Source of the DNA: Nocardioides soli
Lineage (GTDB): Bacteria > Actinomycetota > Actinomycetes > Propionibacteriales > Nocardioidaceae
Assembly: GCF_014191495.1 (NCBI RefSeq)
Contig: NZ_JACHWR010000001.1
Location: forward strand, 1 to 64,000
Length of the DNA stretch: 64,000 bases
Reading direction: 5' to 3'
A program made the translations under genes and the position numbers. Within the stretch, counting starts at the first letter, position 1; every line of letters starts with the position of its first letter. Below are positions 24,300-32,914 of this stretch, one piece after another. Under the pieces are notes generated by a model. It had not been told where the DNA came from and did not search any database. It saw only the letters and a list, made by a program, of their open reading frames with translations.

Positions 24300-24957
24300 C
24301 GCCCTCTCCTTCTGTCCTGAGATCTCTCCTGAGCCGAGCCGGGACCCCCAGGGCGAGGGTCACGACGGTGCCGCCGTCCGGGCGGACGCCGATCACGAGA
24401 GCCGCGCCGACCTGGTCGGCGCGCTCCCGCATGCCCTGCAGTCCGAAGTGGCCCGGGCTCGGGGCGACGGTCCCGACGCCGTCGTCCTCGATCGCCAGGA
24501 CCAGCCGGTGCCCGTCCGAGACCAGGCGCACCCACAGGTTGACCGCCCGCGCGTGCCGGCGGACGTTGGTGATCGCCTCCCGGGCCACCATCAGCACCTC
24601 GTGCTCGACGGACTCCGGAAGTCGCTCGCCGCGCTCGTCGAGGTGCAGGTGCACCCGCAGGTCGCCGCGGCGTCCGAGCTCGCCGACGTACGCCGAGAGC
24701 GCGCCCGACAGGCCGTCGACCGGCCGCGGCTCGGAGCGCAGGCCCTCGACGGCGCGGCGCACCTCGCAGGCGATCCCGGTGACGTCGTCGCGGAGCGCGA
24801 AGAGTGCCTCGCGGCCCGGGCCCGACCCGACCACGAGCGCCACCTCGTCGACCCGGTAGGCGAGCGCGACGAGCTGCTGGATCACGCCGTCGTGCAGCTC
24901 GCGGGCGAGCCGGCGCCGCTCATCTCGGGCGGAGCCCGCCGCGGCCGGGCGGCTCAT
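24271..24957 (-). CDS. Soluble sensor histidine kinase (HisKA_3 family)
   Basis: A 228-residue kinase with only the dimerisation/phospho-acceptor helix ([21 protein letters not shown], His22) and the ATPase domain (N-box [14 protein letters not shown]-boxes DDGVG and [12 protein letters not shown]). There is no membrane segment or sensor domain, so its signal must be cytoplasmic or come from a partner protein. It overlaps tadC by 4 nt (ATGA) and the response regulator by 29 nt, locking it into the Tad operon. Confidence 0.88.
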   Translation of the reverse strand: MSRPAAAGSARDERRRLARELHDGVIQQLVALAYRVDEVALVVGSGPGREALFALRDDVTGIACEVRRAVEGLRSEPRPVDGLSGALSAYVGELGRRGDLRVHLHLDERGERLPESVEHEVLMVAREAITNVRRHARAVNLWVRLVSDGHRLVLAIEDDGVGTVAPSPGHFGLQGMRERADQVGAALVIGVRPDGGTVVTLALGVPARLRRDLRTEGEGDDTQRLARR

Positions 24958-25883
24958 CCGAAGGCCTCCATCATCTTCAGCGCCGCCGGGCCGAGCACGA
25001 CCAGGAAGAGGCTCGGCAGGATGCAGAGGACGAGCGGGACCATGATCTTGACCGGGACCTTCTGCGCCTTCTCCTCCGCGGTCTGACGGCGGCGCACCCG
25101 CATCTCCTTGCTCTGGATGCGCAGCACCCGGCCGATCGGCACGCCGAGCTGGTCGGCCTGCACCATCGCCTGGCAGAAGGAGCGCAGCTCCTTGATCGTG
25201 CTGCGGTCCCCCATCGCGCGCATCGCGGCCATCCGGCCCATGCCGAGCTGCATCTCCTGCAGCAGCCGGGAGAACTCCTGGGCGAGCGGGCCGGTGGTGT
25301 TCCGCGCGACCTTCAGCACCGCCGCGTCGAAGCCGAGTCCGGCCTCGACCGAGATCGTCATCAGGTCGAGCGCGTCCGGCAGCGCCCGCCGCATCAGCGC
25401 CTCGCGCTTCTGCCCGGCGTTGTAGAGCAGCAGGTCCGGGACCAGGAAGCCGGTCAGTGCGAGGACCACCGCCACCGCGAGGGCCGGTGCCGGCGCGACA
25501 CCGACGGCCAGGCCGTAGAGCAGCGCGGCGCCGCCGAGGACGCCCATCGCGACCACCTTGACGCCCAGCATCCGGTCGACGTCCCACCCGGTCGGGTTGC
25601 CCGCGATGTCGAGCCGGCGCTGGATCCGCGCCTCGGCCCCCGACCGGGTCAGCCGCCGGGCCAGGCCGGCGAACCGGACGGCGTACGGCGCGAGCACGCG
25701 GCGCACGAACGACGGGTCCGGGTCCATCGCGACGGGCTCGGGCGCGGCCCCCAGCACCCGGATCGCGGCGAGGGAGGACGCCACGCCGCGCCGGTCGGAC
25801 GCCAGTCCGCCCAGCGCCACGAAGGCGAGCACCGACCCGGTGAGCAGCAGCAGGCCACCGCCGACCATCACGAAGGAGGACAT
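24954..25883 (-). CDS. tadC: Tad pilus inner-membrane platform protein TadC
   Basis: A 309-residue membrane protein with the type II secretion F domain (ALPDALDLMTISVEAGLGFDAAVLKVARNT near residue 165, RVLRIQSKEMRVRRRQTAEEKAQKVPVKIMVPLVLCILPSLFLVVLGPA at the end). An N-terminal helix and a central pair of helices match TadC. It works with TadB as the platform on which the TadA ATPase drives Flp pilin assembly. It follows tadB with 1 nt between coding regions and overlaps the kinase gene. Confidence 0.88.
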   Translation of the reverse strand: MSSFVMVGGGLLLLTGSVLAFVALGGLASDRRGVASSLAAIRVLGAAPEPVAMDPDPSFVRRVLAPYAVRFAGLARRLTRSGAEARIQRRLDIAGNPTGWDVDRMLGVKVVAMGVLGGAALLYGLAVGVAPAPALAVAVVLALTGFLVPDLLLYNAGQKREALMRRALPDALDLMTISVEAGLGFDAAVLKVARNTTGPLAQEFSRLLQEMQLGMGRMAAMRAMGDRSTIKELRSFCQAMVQADQLGVPIGRVLRIQSKEMRVRRRQTAEEKAQKVPVKIMVPLVLCILPSLFLVVLGPAALKMMEAFG

Positions 25884-25884
25884 C

Positions 25885-26835
25885 TCAGACCTCCACCTTG
25901 ACCATGCGCGACATCACCCAGCCGCCGACCGACACCAGCGCGACCGCGGCGCCGAGCATCACCAGCCCGAGCAGGGTCGTGTAGAGGGGCTCGGCGAACT
26001 CGCGGTTCGCGACCATCAGGTAGCAGAACATCGCGACCGGGAGCCCGCCGAGGATGTACGCCGACAGCCGGCCCTCGGCGCTGAGCGTGCGCACCTGCCG
26101 GCGGAGGAACTCGCGCTCCCGGAGCGTCTCGGCGACGGTCTCGAGCACCTCGGCGAGGTTGCCGCCGACCTCGCGCTGGATCCGGATCGCCATCACCACC
26201 CACGCGAAGTCGACGCTGCCCATCCGGGCGGCGATGCCGTCGAGGGCGTCGCCGATGTCGACGCCGAGGCGCTGCTCGACGAGGGCCCGGCGCAGCTCCC
26301 CCGCGATCGGCTCCTGGCCCTCCCGGACCACGGTGTCGATCGCCTGCGGCACCGAGAGACCGGCCGACAGGCTGTTCGCGATGATCGTCAGCGTGTCGGG
26401 CAGCTGCCCACTGAACGCCGCCAGCCGCCGGGCGTGCCGGATCCGCAGGTAGACCAGCGGCGCCAGCACCCCGAGCGCGAGACAGACCAGCGCGAGGGCC
26501 AGCCCGCCCAGCGCGAAGCCCAGGCCGGCGACGACGAGCGCCACGGCGGCGTGCATCACCGCCCACTCCGCCGGGCGGACCGCCATGCCGGCGCCGGAGA
26601 GCCGGCGGGCGAGCCGGGCCTCGACGTCGCCGGGCACCACGGCCTGGGCGACCAGCACGGCCACGCCGCGCACCCCGGCACCCTCCCGCTGCCCGGTGAC
26701 CTCGCCGAAGTACGTCGCGAGCCGGCGGTCGGCCGACGGCGGCGCGGGACGAACGAGCACGGTGCCCACCGCCAGGGCCAGGCCCGCACCGATCGCGACG
26801 GCACCGAGCAGCAGCGGCACGGGGACGGTACTCAC
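25885..26835 (-). CDS. tadB: Tad pilus inner-membrane platform protein TadB
   Basis: A 316-residue protein with N-terminal helix, a pair of central helices (about residues 95-135) and the type II secretion F domain (LPDTLTIIANSLSAGLSVPQAIDTVVREGQEPIAGELRRAL; LREREFLRRQVRTLSAEGRLSAYILGGLPVAMF). Partner of TadC in the platform complex. Its ATG overlaps the tadA stop by 4 nt. Confidence 0.88.
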   Translation of the reverse strand: MSTVPVPLLLGAVAIGAGLALAVGTVLVRPAPPSADRRLATYFGEVTGQREGAGVRGVAVLVAQAVVPGDVEARLARRLSGAGMAVRPAEWAVMHAAVALVVAGLGFALGGLALALVCLALGVLAPLVYLRIRHARRLAAFSGQLPDTLTIIANSLSAGLSVPQAIDTVVREGQEPIAGELRRALVEQRLGVDIGDALDGIAARMGSVDFAWVVMAIRIQREVGGNLAEVLETVAETLREREFLRRQVRTLSAEGRLSAYILGGLPVAMFCYLMVANREFAEPLYTTLLGLVMLGAAVALVSVGGWVMSRMVKVEV

Positions 26836-28229
26836 GCCGCGGCCCCTGCCGCGCTGAACACCGTCGGGTCGATGTGCACGTTGCGCTCCGCCAGCCGGTC
26901 CAGGAACCGCGGCCGGAGCCCGGTGGACCGCAGCTGACCGCGGGCGGCCCCGTGCTCGTCGTACCCCGCGGCGAAGTCGAAGAGGAAGACGTCCTGGAGC
27001 GTGATGACGTCGCCCTCCATCCCGACGATCTCGGTGATCGCCGTGATCCTGCGGCTGCCGTCCTTGAGGCGGACCTGCTGGACGACCAGGTCGATCGCAC
27101 TGGACGCCTGCTCCCGGATCGCCCGGACCGGCAGCTCCATCCCGGCCATCATCACCATCGTCTCGACCCGCGCGAGCGCGTCGCGCGGCGAGTTGGCGTG
27201 CACGGTCGACAGCGAGCCGTCGTGCCCGGTGTTCATCGCCTGCAGCATGTCCAGCGCCGCGGCGTCGCGGATCTCGCCGACGACGATGCGGTCGGGCCGC
27301 ATCCGCAGCGCGTTGCGCACCAGGTCGCGGATGGTGACGGCGCCCCGGCCCTCGATGTTGGCCGGCCGCGACTCCAGCCGCAGCACGTGCTCCTGGTGCA
27401 GCCGCAGCTCGGCGGCGTCCTCGACCGTCACGATGCGCTCGTCGCTGGCGATGAACGACGACAGCACGTTGAGCGTCGTCGTCTTGCCGGCGCCGGTGCC
27501 GCCGGACACCAGGATGTTCAGCCGCCCGCGCACGCAGGCGGCGAGCAGGTCGGCGGCCTCCCGGCCGAGCGTGCCGGCCGCGACGAGGTCGTCGGCGGTG
27601 AACGCGTCGGCGGCGAACTTGCGGATGGTGAGCATCGAGCCGTCGAGCGCCAGCGGCGGGATCACCGCGTTCACCCGGCTGCCGTCGGTGAGCCGGGCGT
27701 CGACCATCGGGCTGGTCTCGTCGACCCGCCGGCCGACGCGGCCGACGATCTTGTCGATGGTGCGGCGCAGGTGCGCCTCGTCGTTGAACGCCGCGTCCAC
27801 CCGCACGATGCGGCCCGCCCGCTCGACGAAGACGTCGCTGGGACCGTTCACCATCACCTCGGTGAGATCCGGGTCGCGCAGGTACGGCTCGAGCGGGCCG
27901 TAGCCGAGGATGTCGTCGGCGATCTCCTGGACCACCCGACTGCGGTCGGCACCCGACATCGGCTGGTCGCTGCCGGCCACGGCGGTCTGGAGGGCGGTGC
28001 GCACCAGCTGCTCGAGGTCGTCGGAGGTCATGTTGACGTCGTAGAGCTGAGGCCCGAGATCGCTCACGAGCTGGACGTGCACCATCCGCTTGAGGTCACC
28101 GAAGGGGTCCCGTGCGAGGTGGCGTCCGGGCGTCGGCTCGGAGGGCTGCGACGACGCCTCCTCGGCGGCGCCTCCCGCTGCGCGCGACCGGTCCTGGTGT
28201 GCCGCCAGGAGCCGGTCGGAGAGCGCCAT
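26832..28229 (-). CDS. tadA: Tad pilus assembly ATPase TadA/CpaF
   Basis: A 465-residue secretion ATPase of the CpaF type. Walker A is GGTGAGKT at residues 243-250, followed by Asp box TVEDAAELRL, Walker B-like MRPDRIVVGEIRD and the His box GHDGSLSTVHANSPRDAL. It powers Flp pilus polymerisation. ATG 28229 is the start because upstream residues in the longer frame are Arg/Pro-rich shadow of the cpaE gene; one base separates it from the cpaE stop. Last residues overlap tadB. Confidence 0.93.
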   Translation of the reverse strand: MALSDRLLAAHQDRSRAAGGAAEEASSQPSEPTPGRHLARDPFGDLKRMVHVQLVSDLGPQLYDVNMTSDDLEQLVRTALQTAVAGSDQPMSGADRSRVVQEIADDILGYGPLEPYLRDPDLTEVMVNGPSDVFVERAGRIVRVDAAFNDEAHLRRTIDKIVGRVGRRVDETSPMVDARLTDGSRVNAVIPPLALDGSMLTIRKFAADAFTADDLVAAGTLGREAADLLAACVRGRLNILVSGGTGAGKTTTLNVLSSFIASDERIVTVEDAAELRLHQEHVLRLESRPANIEGRGAVTIRDLVRNALRMRPDRIVVGEIRDAAALDMLQAMNTGHDGSLSTVHANSPRDALARVETMVMMAGMELPVRAIREQASSAIDLVVQQVRLKDGSRRITAITEIVGMEGDVITLQDVFLFDFAAGYDEHGAARGQLRSTGLRPRFLDRLAERNVHIDPTVFSAAGAAA

Positions 28230-28230
28230 G

Positions 28231-29409
28231 TCACGCCGCCTTCCGCGGTCGCCGGCCGCGGCGACGGTCGCGGGCCGCGGTGGCCCGGCCGGCCGCCGGC
28301 AGGGCGAGGTCGCGCGACAACGCCGCCGCGAACGAGGCGAGGGTGCGACCCACCGGACGTCCGGCGTACGCACGGACCGCGGGCTCGCCCCGGTTGACGG
28401 CGACCAGCACCTCGCGGGTGGTGGGCATCGTGACCGTGCTGCGCACCCCGAGCGTCTTCTCGAACTCCTCGACCGAGAGGCCGACCTTCGCGTCCGCCCG
28501 GTTGAGCACCACCCGCCACAGGTCCCGCGGGTAGTTGAGCAGGTCGAGAGTGCCGACCGCGAGCTTGAGGTTCTTCAGCGCCGGGATGTCCAGCGTCCCG
28601 ACCAGCACCAGCAGGTCGCTGTGGTCGAGGGCCTGCAGGGCCTGGTCGTCGAAGGAGCCGCTGGTGTCCACGACGACCACGTCGAACATCTGCTTGAGCA
28701 GGTCGAGCACGGCGCCCACCGACGCCGGCGAGACCACGGTCCCGAGCTGCACCGGCGCGGCGAGCACCGCGAGCCGGTCGGAGTGCCGGGTCAGCAGCGA
28801 CTCGACGGCACTCTGGTCCAGGTTGCCGTCGAACCGGGCCAGGTCGTCGAGCGTGTGCTGGGGCGCCAGCGAGAGCATCACCGCCACGTCGCCGCCCTCG
28901 ATGTCGAGGTCGACGAGGCAGACCCGGTGGCCGAGGTCGGCCAGCGCGACGCCGAGGTTGGTGGCGACCAGCGTCTTGCCCACCCCACCCTTCGTCGAGA
29001 ACACCGTGACCAGGCCACCCCGGGCTCCCTCGGGCCCGGCCTGCTCCTGGGCGCCGGACATGGCGCGGGCGATCGCCTCGACCCGGCGTACGGCGCTGCC
29101 GATCGTGGGCAGGTCGTCGCTCGCGACGACCTCGCGCACGCCGGCCCGCATCGCACGGGCGAGCACCTCGTCGTCCACGCTGTCGCGGAGCAGGACGACG
29201 CCGAGCGCGGGGCGGAGGATGCGATTCTGCTCGGCGACCCGGAGCGCGTCCTCCACCGGGACCGACGGGCCCAGGACGACGGCGTGCTCGGGGTGCCGCT
29301 CGAGGTGGCGGGCGAGCCGGTCGGTCGTGGTGAGCACGGACGGCGTGCCCGGCATCAGCTGCTGGACCAGCCCCGCCACCTGCGGGTCGGTCTCGACGAT
29401 CGTGGTCAT
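28231..29409 (-). CDS. CpaE/TadZ-like pilus localisation ATPase
   Basis: A 392-residue protein with an N-terminal receiver-like domain (about 1-110, lacking a canonical phospho-site) and a MinD/ParA-type ATPase domain with deviant Walker A TKGGVGKT (residues 139-146), LVDLDIEGGD and VVVDTSGSFDDQAL. CpaE/TadZ proteins position the Tad machine in the cell. The C-terminus ends in an Arg-rich tail. It overlaps cpaB by 4 nt (ATGA). Confidence 0.88.
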   Translation of the reverse strand: MTTIVETDPQVAGLVQQLMPGTPSVLTTTDRLARHLERHPEHAVVLGPSVPVEDALRVAEQNRILRPALGVVLLRDSVDDEVLARAMRAGVREVVASDDLPTIGSAVRRVEAIARAMSGAQEQAGPEGARGGLVTVFSTKGGVGKTLVATNLGVALADLGHRVCLVDLDIEGGDVAVMLSLAPQHTLDDLARFDGNLDQSAVESLLTRHSDRLAVLAAPVQLGTVVSPASVGAVLDLLKQMFDVVVVDTSGSFDDQALQALDHSDLLVLVGTLDIPALKNLKLAVGTLDLLNYPRDLWRVVLNRADAKVGLSVEEFEKTLGVRSTVTMPTTREVLVAVNRGEPAVRAYAGRPVGRTLASFAAALSRDLALPAAGRATAARDRRRGRRPRKAA

Positions 29410-30182
29410 GACACTCCTCGGAACAGCTCGGGCGCGAGCTCGCGCGCGGTGGTGCCGGGGCCGTTGACGACCCGGCTCTTGTCGGTGCGGAGCGCGAAGG
29501 TCAGGTCGCCGTTGCGGGCGCCGTAGATGACCCGCTCGGCCTCCTTCTGGCTGACCGCGATCGTGAGGATCGTCCGCGGGACCTGCTCGGTGGTCTCGGT
29601 GCCGTCATCGTCCTTGGTGGTCCGGGGGGTGACGGTCGTGTCGCCGACCCCGAGCACCTGCACCTTCGGCAGCAGCACCCTCGTCAGCGGCGGCAGCTTC
29701 CGGGTCGACCCGTCCTTGAGGTACAGCTCCGGGTCGCCCGACACGAAGATCGCCACCCGCGATCCCGGGGTGACGAACCCGGCGACCCGTTCGGGATCGG
29801 TGAGCTCGACGCTGATCGCCAGCCGCTCGCCCGGGATGCCCAGCACCTGCTCGCCCCCGGGCTGCCCGAACTGCTCGGCGATCAGCTGCTGCCCGGGATA
29901 GATCGTGCTCAGCGCGACCAGGTCCTTGATCGACGCCGTTGACGTCAGGGCTCCCCCGCTGAGGTCGTTGCGGACCACCTTGCGGGTCTGGAGCTTGTCC
30001 GCGGCCAGGGCGTCCCGCACGGACTCACCCGGCGCGATCACCTCCGTGGCCGTCACGACCTCGACGTACTCCCGTCCGTCGGCGGCCCGGGCGTCGACGC
30101 CCTGGAGGTACCAGATGATCATCGTCGTCCCCAGCGCTGCGATGGCCAGGGCCACGATGAGGGCTGTCGCTCGTCGTGCCAT
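29406..30182 (-). CDS. CpaB/RcpC-like Flp pilus assembly protein
   Basis: A 258-residue protein with an N-terminal membrane anchor (RRATALIVALAIAALGTTMIIWYLQG) and a SAF domain from about residue 40 (YVEVVTATEVIAPGESVRDALAADKLQTRKV; then TIYPGQQLIAEQF). The C-terminal half is the RcpC/CpaB-specific part (PERVAGFVTPGSRVAIFVSGDPELYL). It is the first gene of the tad operon; its promoter should lie in the 30183-30428 gap. Confidence 0.85.
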   Translation of the reverse strand: MARRATALIVALAIAALGTTMIIWYLQGVDARAADGREYVEVVTATEVIAPGESVRDALAADKLQTRKVVRNDLSGGALTSTASIKDLVALSTIYPGQQLIAEQFGQPGGEQVLGIPGERLAISVELTDPERVAGFVTPGSRVAIFVSGDPELYLKDGSTRKLPPLTRVLLPKVQVLGVGDTTVTPRTTKDDDGTETTEQVPRTILTIAVSQKEAERVIYGARNGDLTFALRTDKSRVVNGPGTTARELAPELFRGVS

Positions 30183-30344
30183 GGTGCTGCCCTTCTCCCG
30201 CGTGATGGGCGAACATGACGCGGCCGCTGCTACCGATGCCCGACCTCGGCCATGTCTCCCGGATGACCCGGAACGTAGGGCTCGGCGCTCAGACGGCCCG
30301 GCCGAAGGATTCGGTCGCTACCCAAATCTGGGGATCGGCGAGCA

Positions 30345-30377
30345 CCAGTGGTCTGGACGACAGGTCTGGACCACTGG
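30345..30377. terminator. Hairpin between USP gene and tad operon
   Basis: CCAGTGGTC (30345-30353) pairs with GACCACTGG (30369-30377); inside it the 9-mer GGTCTGGAC is directly repeated. It is 50 nt past the USP stop, so it could end that transcript, or it could be an operator for the tad promoter. Confidence 0.5.
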
Positions 30378-30428
30378 GAGCGCTCCGGAGGAGCGAGGTG
30401 CGGCGCGGGAAGGTGCGGGAGGTGCGGC

Positions 30429-30830
30429 TCAATCGGCCTTGACTGCGAGCACCGGGCAGTGCGCGTCGAGGAGCACCCGCTGCGCGTTGCTGCCGAGGAT
30501 CAGCTTGCCGACCGGCGAACGACGGCGCAGGCCGATCACGATCAATTCGGCCTGACTGGCCTCCGCGATGCTGATCAGGTCCTCGGCGGGCTCGAAGCCA
30601 CGGACCAGCTGACGGACCTCGTAGTCGACGCCGGACCCGTCGAGGATCTTCCGGACGGCGGCCATCTCACGGTCGGCCTGGGTGGACGCCTCGGCATCGA
30701 AGTCGGAGCCGCCGCGGTGGGAGTTGACCACGACGAGGCTGGCGTCGCGCAGCTTGGCCTCGGCCACGGCGGTGCGCAGGGCGGCCTCGCCCTCCGGCTT
30801 CGGCACGTAACCCACGACGACCTTGCCCAT
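30429..30830 (-). CDS. Universal stress protein, single UspA domain
   Basis: A 133-residue UspA protein: first strand KVVVGYVPKPEGEAALRTAV, with Pro-Lys-Pro replacing the usual DGS loop, and the ATP-binding glycine motif GLRRRSPVGKLILGSNAQRVLLDAHCPVLAV at the end, which is complete. It therefore probably binds ATP. ATG 30830 has a perfect GGGAGGATCG ribosome site. The open frame continues upstream to 32216 but only as shadow of other genes. No DosR-like box was found near it. Confidence 0.88.
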   Translation of the reverse strand: MGKVVVGYVPKPEGEAALRTAVAEAKLRDASLVVVNSHRGGSDFDAEASTQADREMAAVRKILDGSGVDYEVRQLVRGFEPAEDLISIAEASQAELIVIGLRRRSPVGKLILGSNAQRVLLDAHCPVLAVKAD

Positions 30831-30981
30831 CGATCCTCCCAAGCTCAGCGACTGGTGGTCCATCCGGGCGGGGCGCCCACCGGCACCGTAGCCGATCCGG
30901 CCACGCCCATGCATGCCTGTGGAGGACGCCCGGCGCGTCCGGCGCGTCTGCACGAGGGTGGTTCTCGACGACGGGAGACGC

Positions 30982-31416
30982 ATGGACGGCATCCGAGAGC
31001 CGGTGGGGCGGCCGCTGCAGGCGGTGCTGCGTCGGGCGGTGCTCGACCACGGCCGGCGCGAGCGCCGGCGGGTCCATCCGCCGCTGCTCCACGTGGGCTG
31101 GCCCGGCGCCCGGGAGGAGCTGTTCGCGGCCGAGCCCGGGGACGTCCTCGACCATGCCCTGCGCACCGATGTCGCCGCCTCCCTGCTGCGCGCCGCCCGC
31201 CGGCACCCGCCGGTCAGCGGCGCCGTGCCGATGCTGTGGCTGACCAGGTCGGCGCCGCTGGAGGTCGGCGACGCGGACCTCGCCTGGCTGGCGGCCGCGT
31301 GGTCGGCGACCGCCGAGGCGGGTCTCGGACTCACCTTCGTGGTGGTGAACCGGCACGGGTGGCTCGACCCGCGCACCGGCGTACACCGCGAGTGGAAGCG
31401 GCTCCGGCAGCGGTGA
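30982..31416 (+). CDS. Hypothetical protein
   Basis: A 144-residue protein, start ATG 30982 preceded by GGGAGA. It begins with an Arg-rich helix (GRPLQAVLRRAVLDHGRRERRR), followed by mixed alpha/beta sequence with a Trp-rich core (AVPMLWLTRSAPLEVGDADLAWLAAAWSATAEAGLGLTFVVVNRHGW). No family recognised. It is divergent from the USP gene and convergent with the glutamate-cysteine-ligase-like gene. Confidence 0.6.
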   Translation: MDGIREPVGRPLQAVLRRAVLDHGRRERRRVHPPLLHVGWPGAREELFAAEPGDVLDHALRTDVAASLLRAARRHPPVSGAVPMLWLTRSAPLEVGDADLAWLAAAWSATAEAGLGLTFVVVNRHGWLDPRTGVHREWKRLRQR

Positions 31417-31441
31417 GTGCTCCCGGCGGCCGCCCGATCGA

Positions 31442-32905
31442 TCAGTCCCAGGTGTGCACCGGCTCGTTGGTGTGCATCCGCTGGCGGTAGTCGAGCAGGG
31501 CCGCGCGCAGGGCGTCGTAGCGGTCCCGCTGGCCCTCGGCGCGCACCCGGCCGACGAACCACTCCGCGCCGTTGGCACCCCGCAGGCAGCGCTCCTCGAT
31601 GATGCCGAGCAGTCGGTCGCTCTCGGCGCCGGACGCGCCCCACGACGCCAGGCCCTCGCGGGCCATCGGCAGCAGCCGGCGCAGCACCAGCTCGGTCGCC
31701 CGCACCTGGCCGACGCCCGGCCAGTACACCTGCGCGTCGATGCCCTGCCGCGACGCGGCGTGGAAGTTCTCCTCCGCGGCGCTGAAGGACATCTGCGACC
31801 ACAGGGGTCGCTCGCTCTCGGCCAGGGCCCGGACCAGGCCGAAGTAGAACGCGGCGTTGGCCATCGTGTCGGCGACCGTGGGACCCGCCGCGAGCAGGCG
31901 GTTCTCCACCCGCAGGTGCGGCACCCCGCCGGCGATGTCGTAGACCGGCCGGTTCCATCGGTAGATCGTGCCGTTGTGCAGCCGCAGCTCGGCGAGCGTG
32001 GGGGTCCCACCGGCCTCGAGCACGGCGAGCGGGTCCTCCTCGTCGGAGACCGGCAGCAGCGCCGGGAAGTACCGGACGTTCTCCTCGAACAGGTCGAAGA
32101 CCGACGTGATCCACCGCTCCCCGAACCAGACCCGCGGCCGCACGCCCTGGGCCTTCAGCTCCTCGCTGCGAGTGTCGGTCGCCTGCTCGAAGAGGGGGAT
32201 CCGGGTCTCGCGCCACAGCTCGTGGCCCAGCAGGTACGGCGAGTTCGCCGCCAGGGCGACCTGCACCGCCGCCATCGCCTGCGACGCGTTCCAGTACGCC
32301 GCGAACTGGTCGGGCGAGGTCTGCACGTGGAACTGGGTGCTGGTGCAGGCCGCCTCGGGCACGATCGAGTCGGCCGTGGCCCGCAGTCGCTCGGCCCCGT
32401 CGATGGCGATCGCGATGTCCTCGCCCCGCGCGTTGAGGATCTGCTCGCTGAGCAGCTTGTAGCGCGGGTTGGCGCTCAGGCTGTCGACACTCATGTGCCC
32501 CTCGGCCAGGGTCGGGAGGATCCCGATCATCACCATGTGCGCGCCCACCGCCGCGGACTTCGACTCGGCGTCGTTGAGACTGCGCCGCAGACTCGCCTCG
32601 AACGTCGTCAGGCCGCCCTCGCGCAGCTTCGCGGGAGGCACGTTGATCTCGATGTTGAACTGGCCGAGCTCGGTCTGGAAGTCCTGGTCGGCGATCGCCG
32701 CCAGGGCCTCGGCGTTCTTGAGCGCGGGGTCACCCTCCTCGTCGACCAGGTTGAGCTCGACCTCCAGCCCCGTCATCGGGTCGTCGGTGTCGAAGCGCGC
32801 CTCGCGCAGCATCCGGGCGAACACGTCCAGGTTGCGGCGCACCTTCTCCCGGTGCCGCGTGCGGTCCTGGCGGGAGAACTCCTGAGCTTCGACCTCTTCG
32901 CCCAT
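31442..32905 (-). CDS. Glutamate-cysteine ligase family protein (GCS2-like)
   Basis: A 487-residue enzyme of the carboxylate-amine ligase / glutamate-cysteine ligase superfamily. Typical features: GLEVELNLVDEEG near residue 46 (Glu metal ligand), ELGQFNIEINVPP near 79, FHVQTSPDQFAAYWN near 190 and HLRVENRLLAAGPTVADTMANAAFYFGL near 350. It probably forms a gamma-glutamyl amide bond with ATP. The natural amine is unknown; actinobacteria use such enzymes for ergothioneine or other gamma-glutamyl compounds rather than glutathione. It follows the paralogous gene at 32915 with 9 nt between. Confidence 0.82.
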   Translation of the reverse strand: MGEEVEAQEFSRQDRTRHREKVRRNLDVFARMLREARFDTDDPMTGLEVELNLVDEEGDPALKNAEALAAIADQDFQTELGQFNIEINVPPAKLREGGLTTFEASLRRSLNDAESKSAAVGAHMVMIGILPTLAEGHMSVDSLSANPRYKLLSEQILNARGEDIAIAIDGAERLRATADSIVPEAACTSTQFHVQTSPDQFAAYWNASQAMAAVQVALAANSPYLLGHELWRETRIPLFEQATDTRSEELKAQGVRPRVWFGERWITSVFDLFEENVRYFPALLPVSDEEDPLAVLEAGGTPTLAELRLHNGTIYRWNRPVYDIAGGVPHLRVENRLLAAGPTVADTMANAAFYFGLVRALAESERPLWSQMSFSAAEENFHAASRQGIDAQVYWPGVGQVRATELVLRRLLPMAREGLASWGASGAESDRLLGIIEERCLRGANGAEWFVGRVRAEGQRDRYDALRAALLDYRQRMHTNEPVHTWD

Positions 32906-32914
32906 GACCAGACC

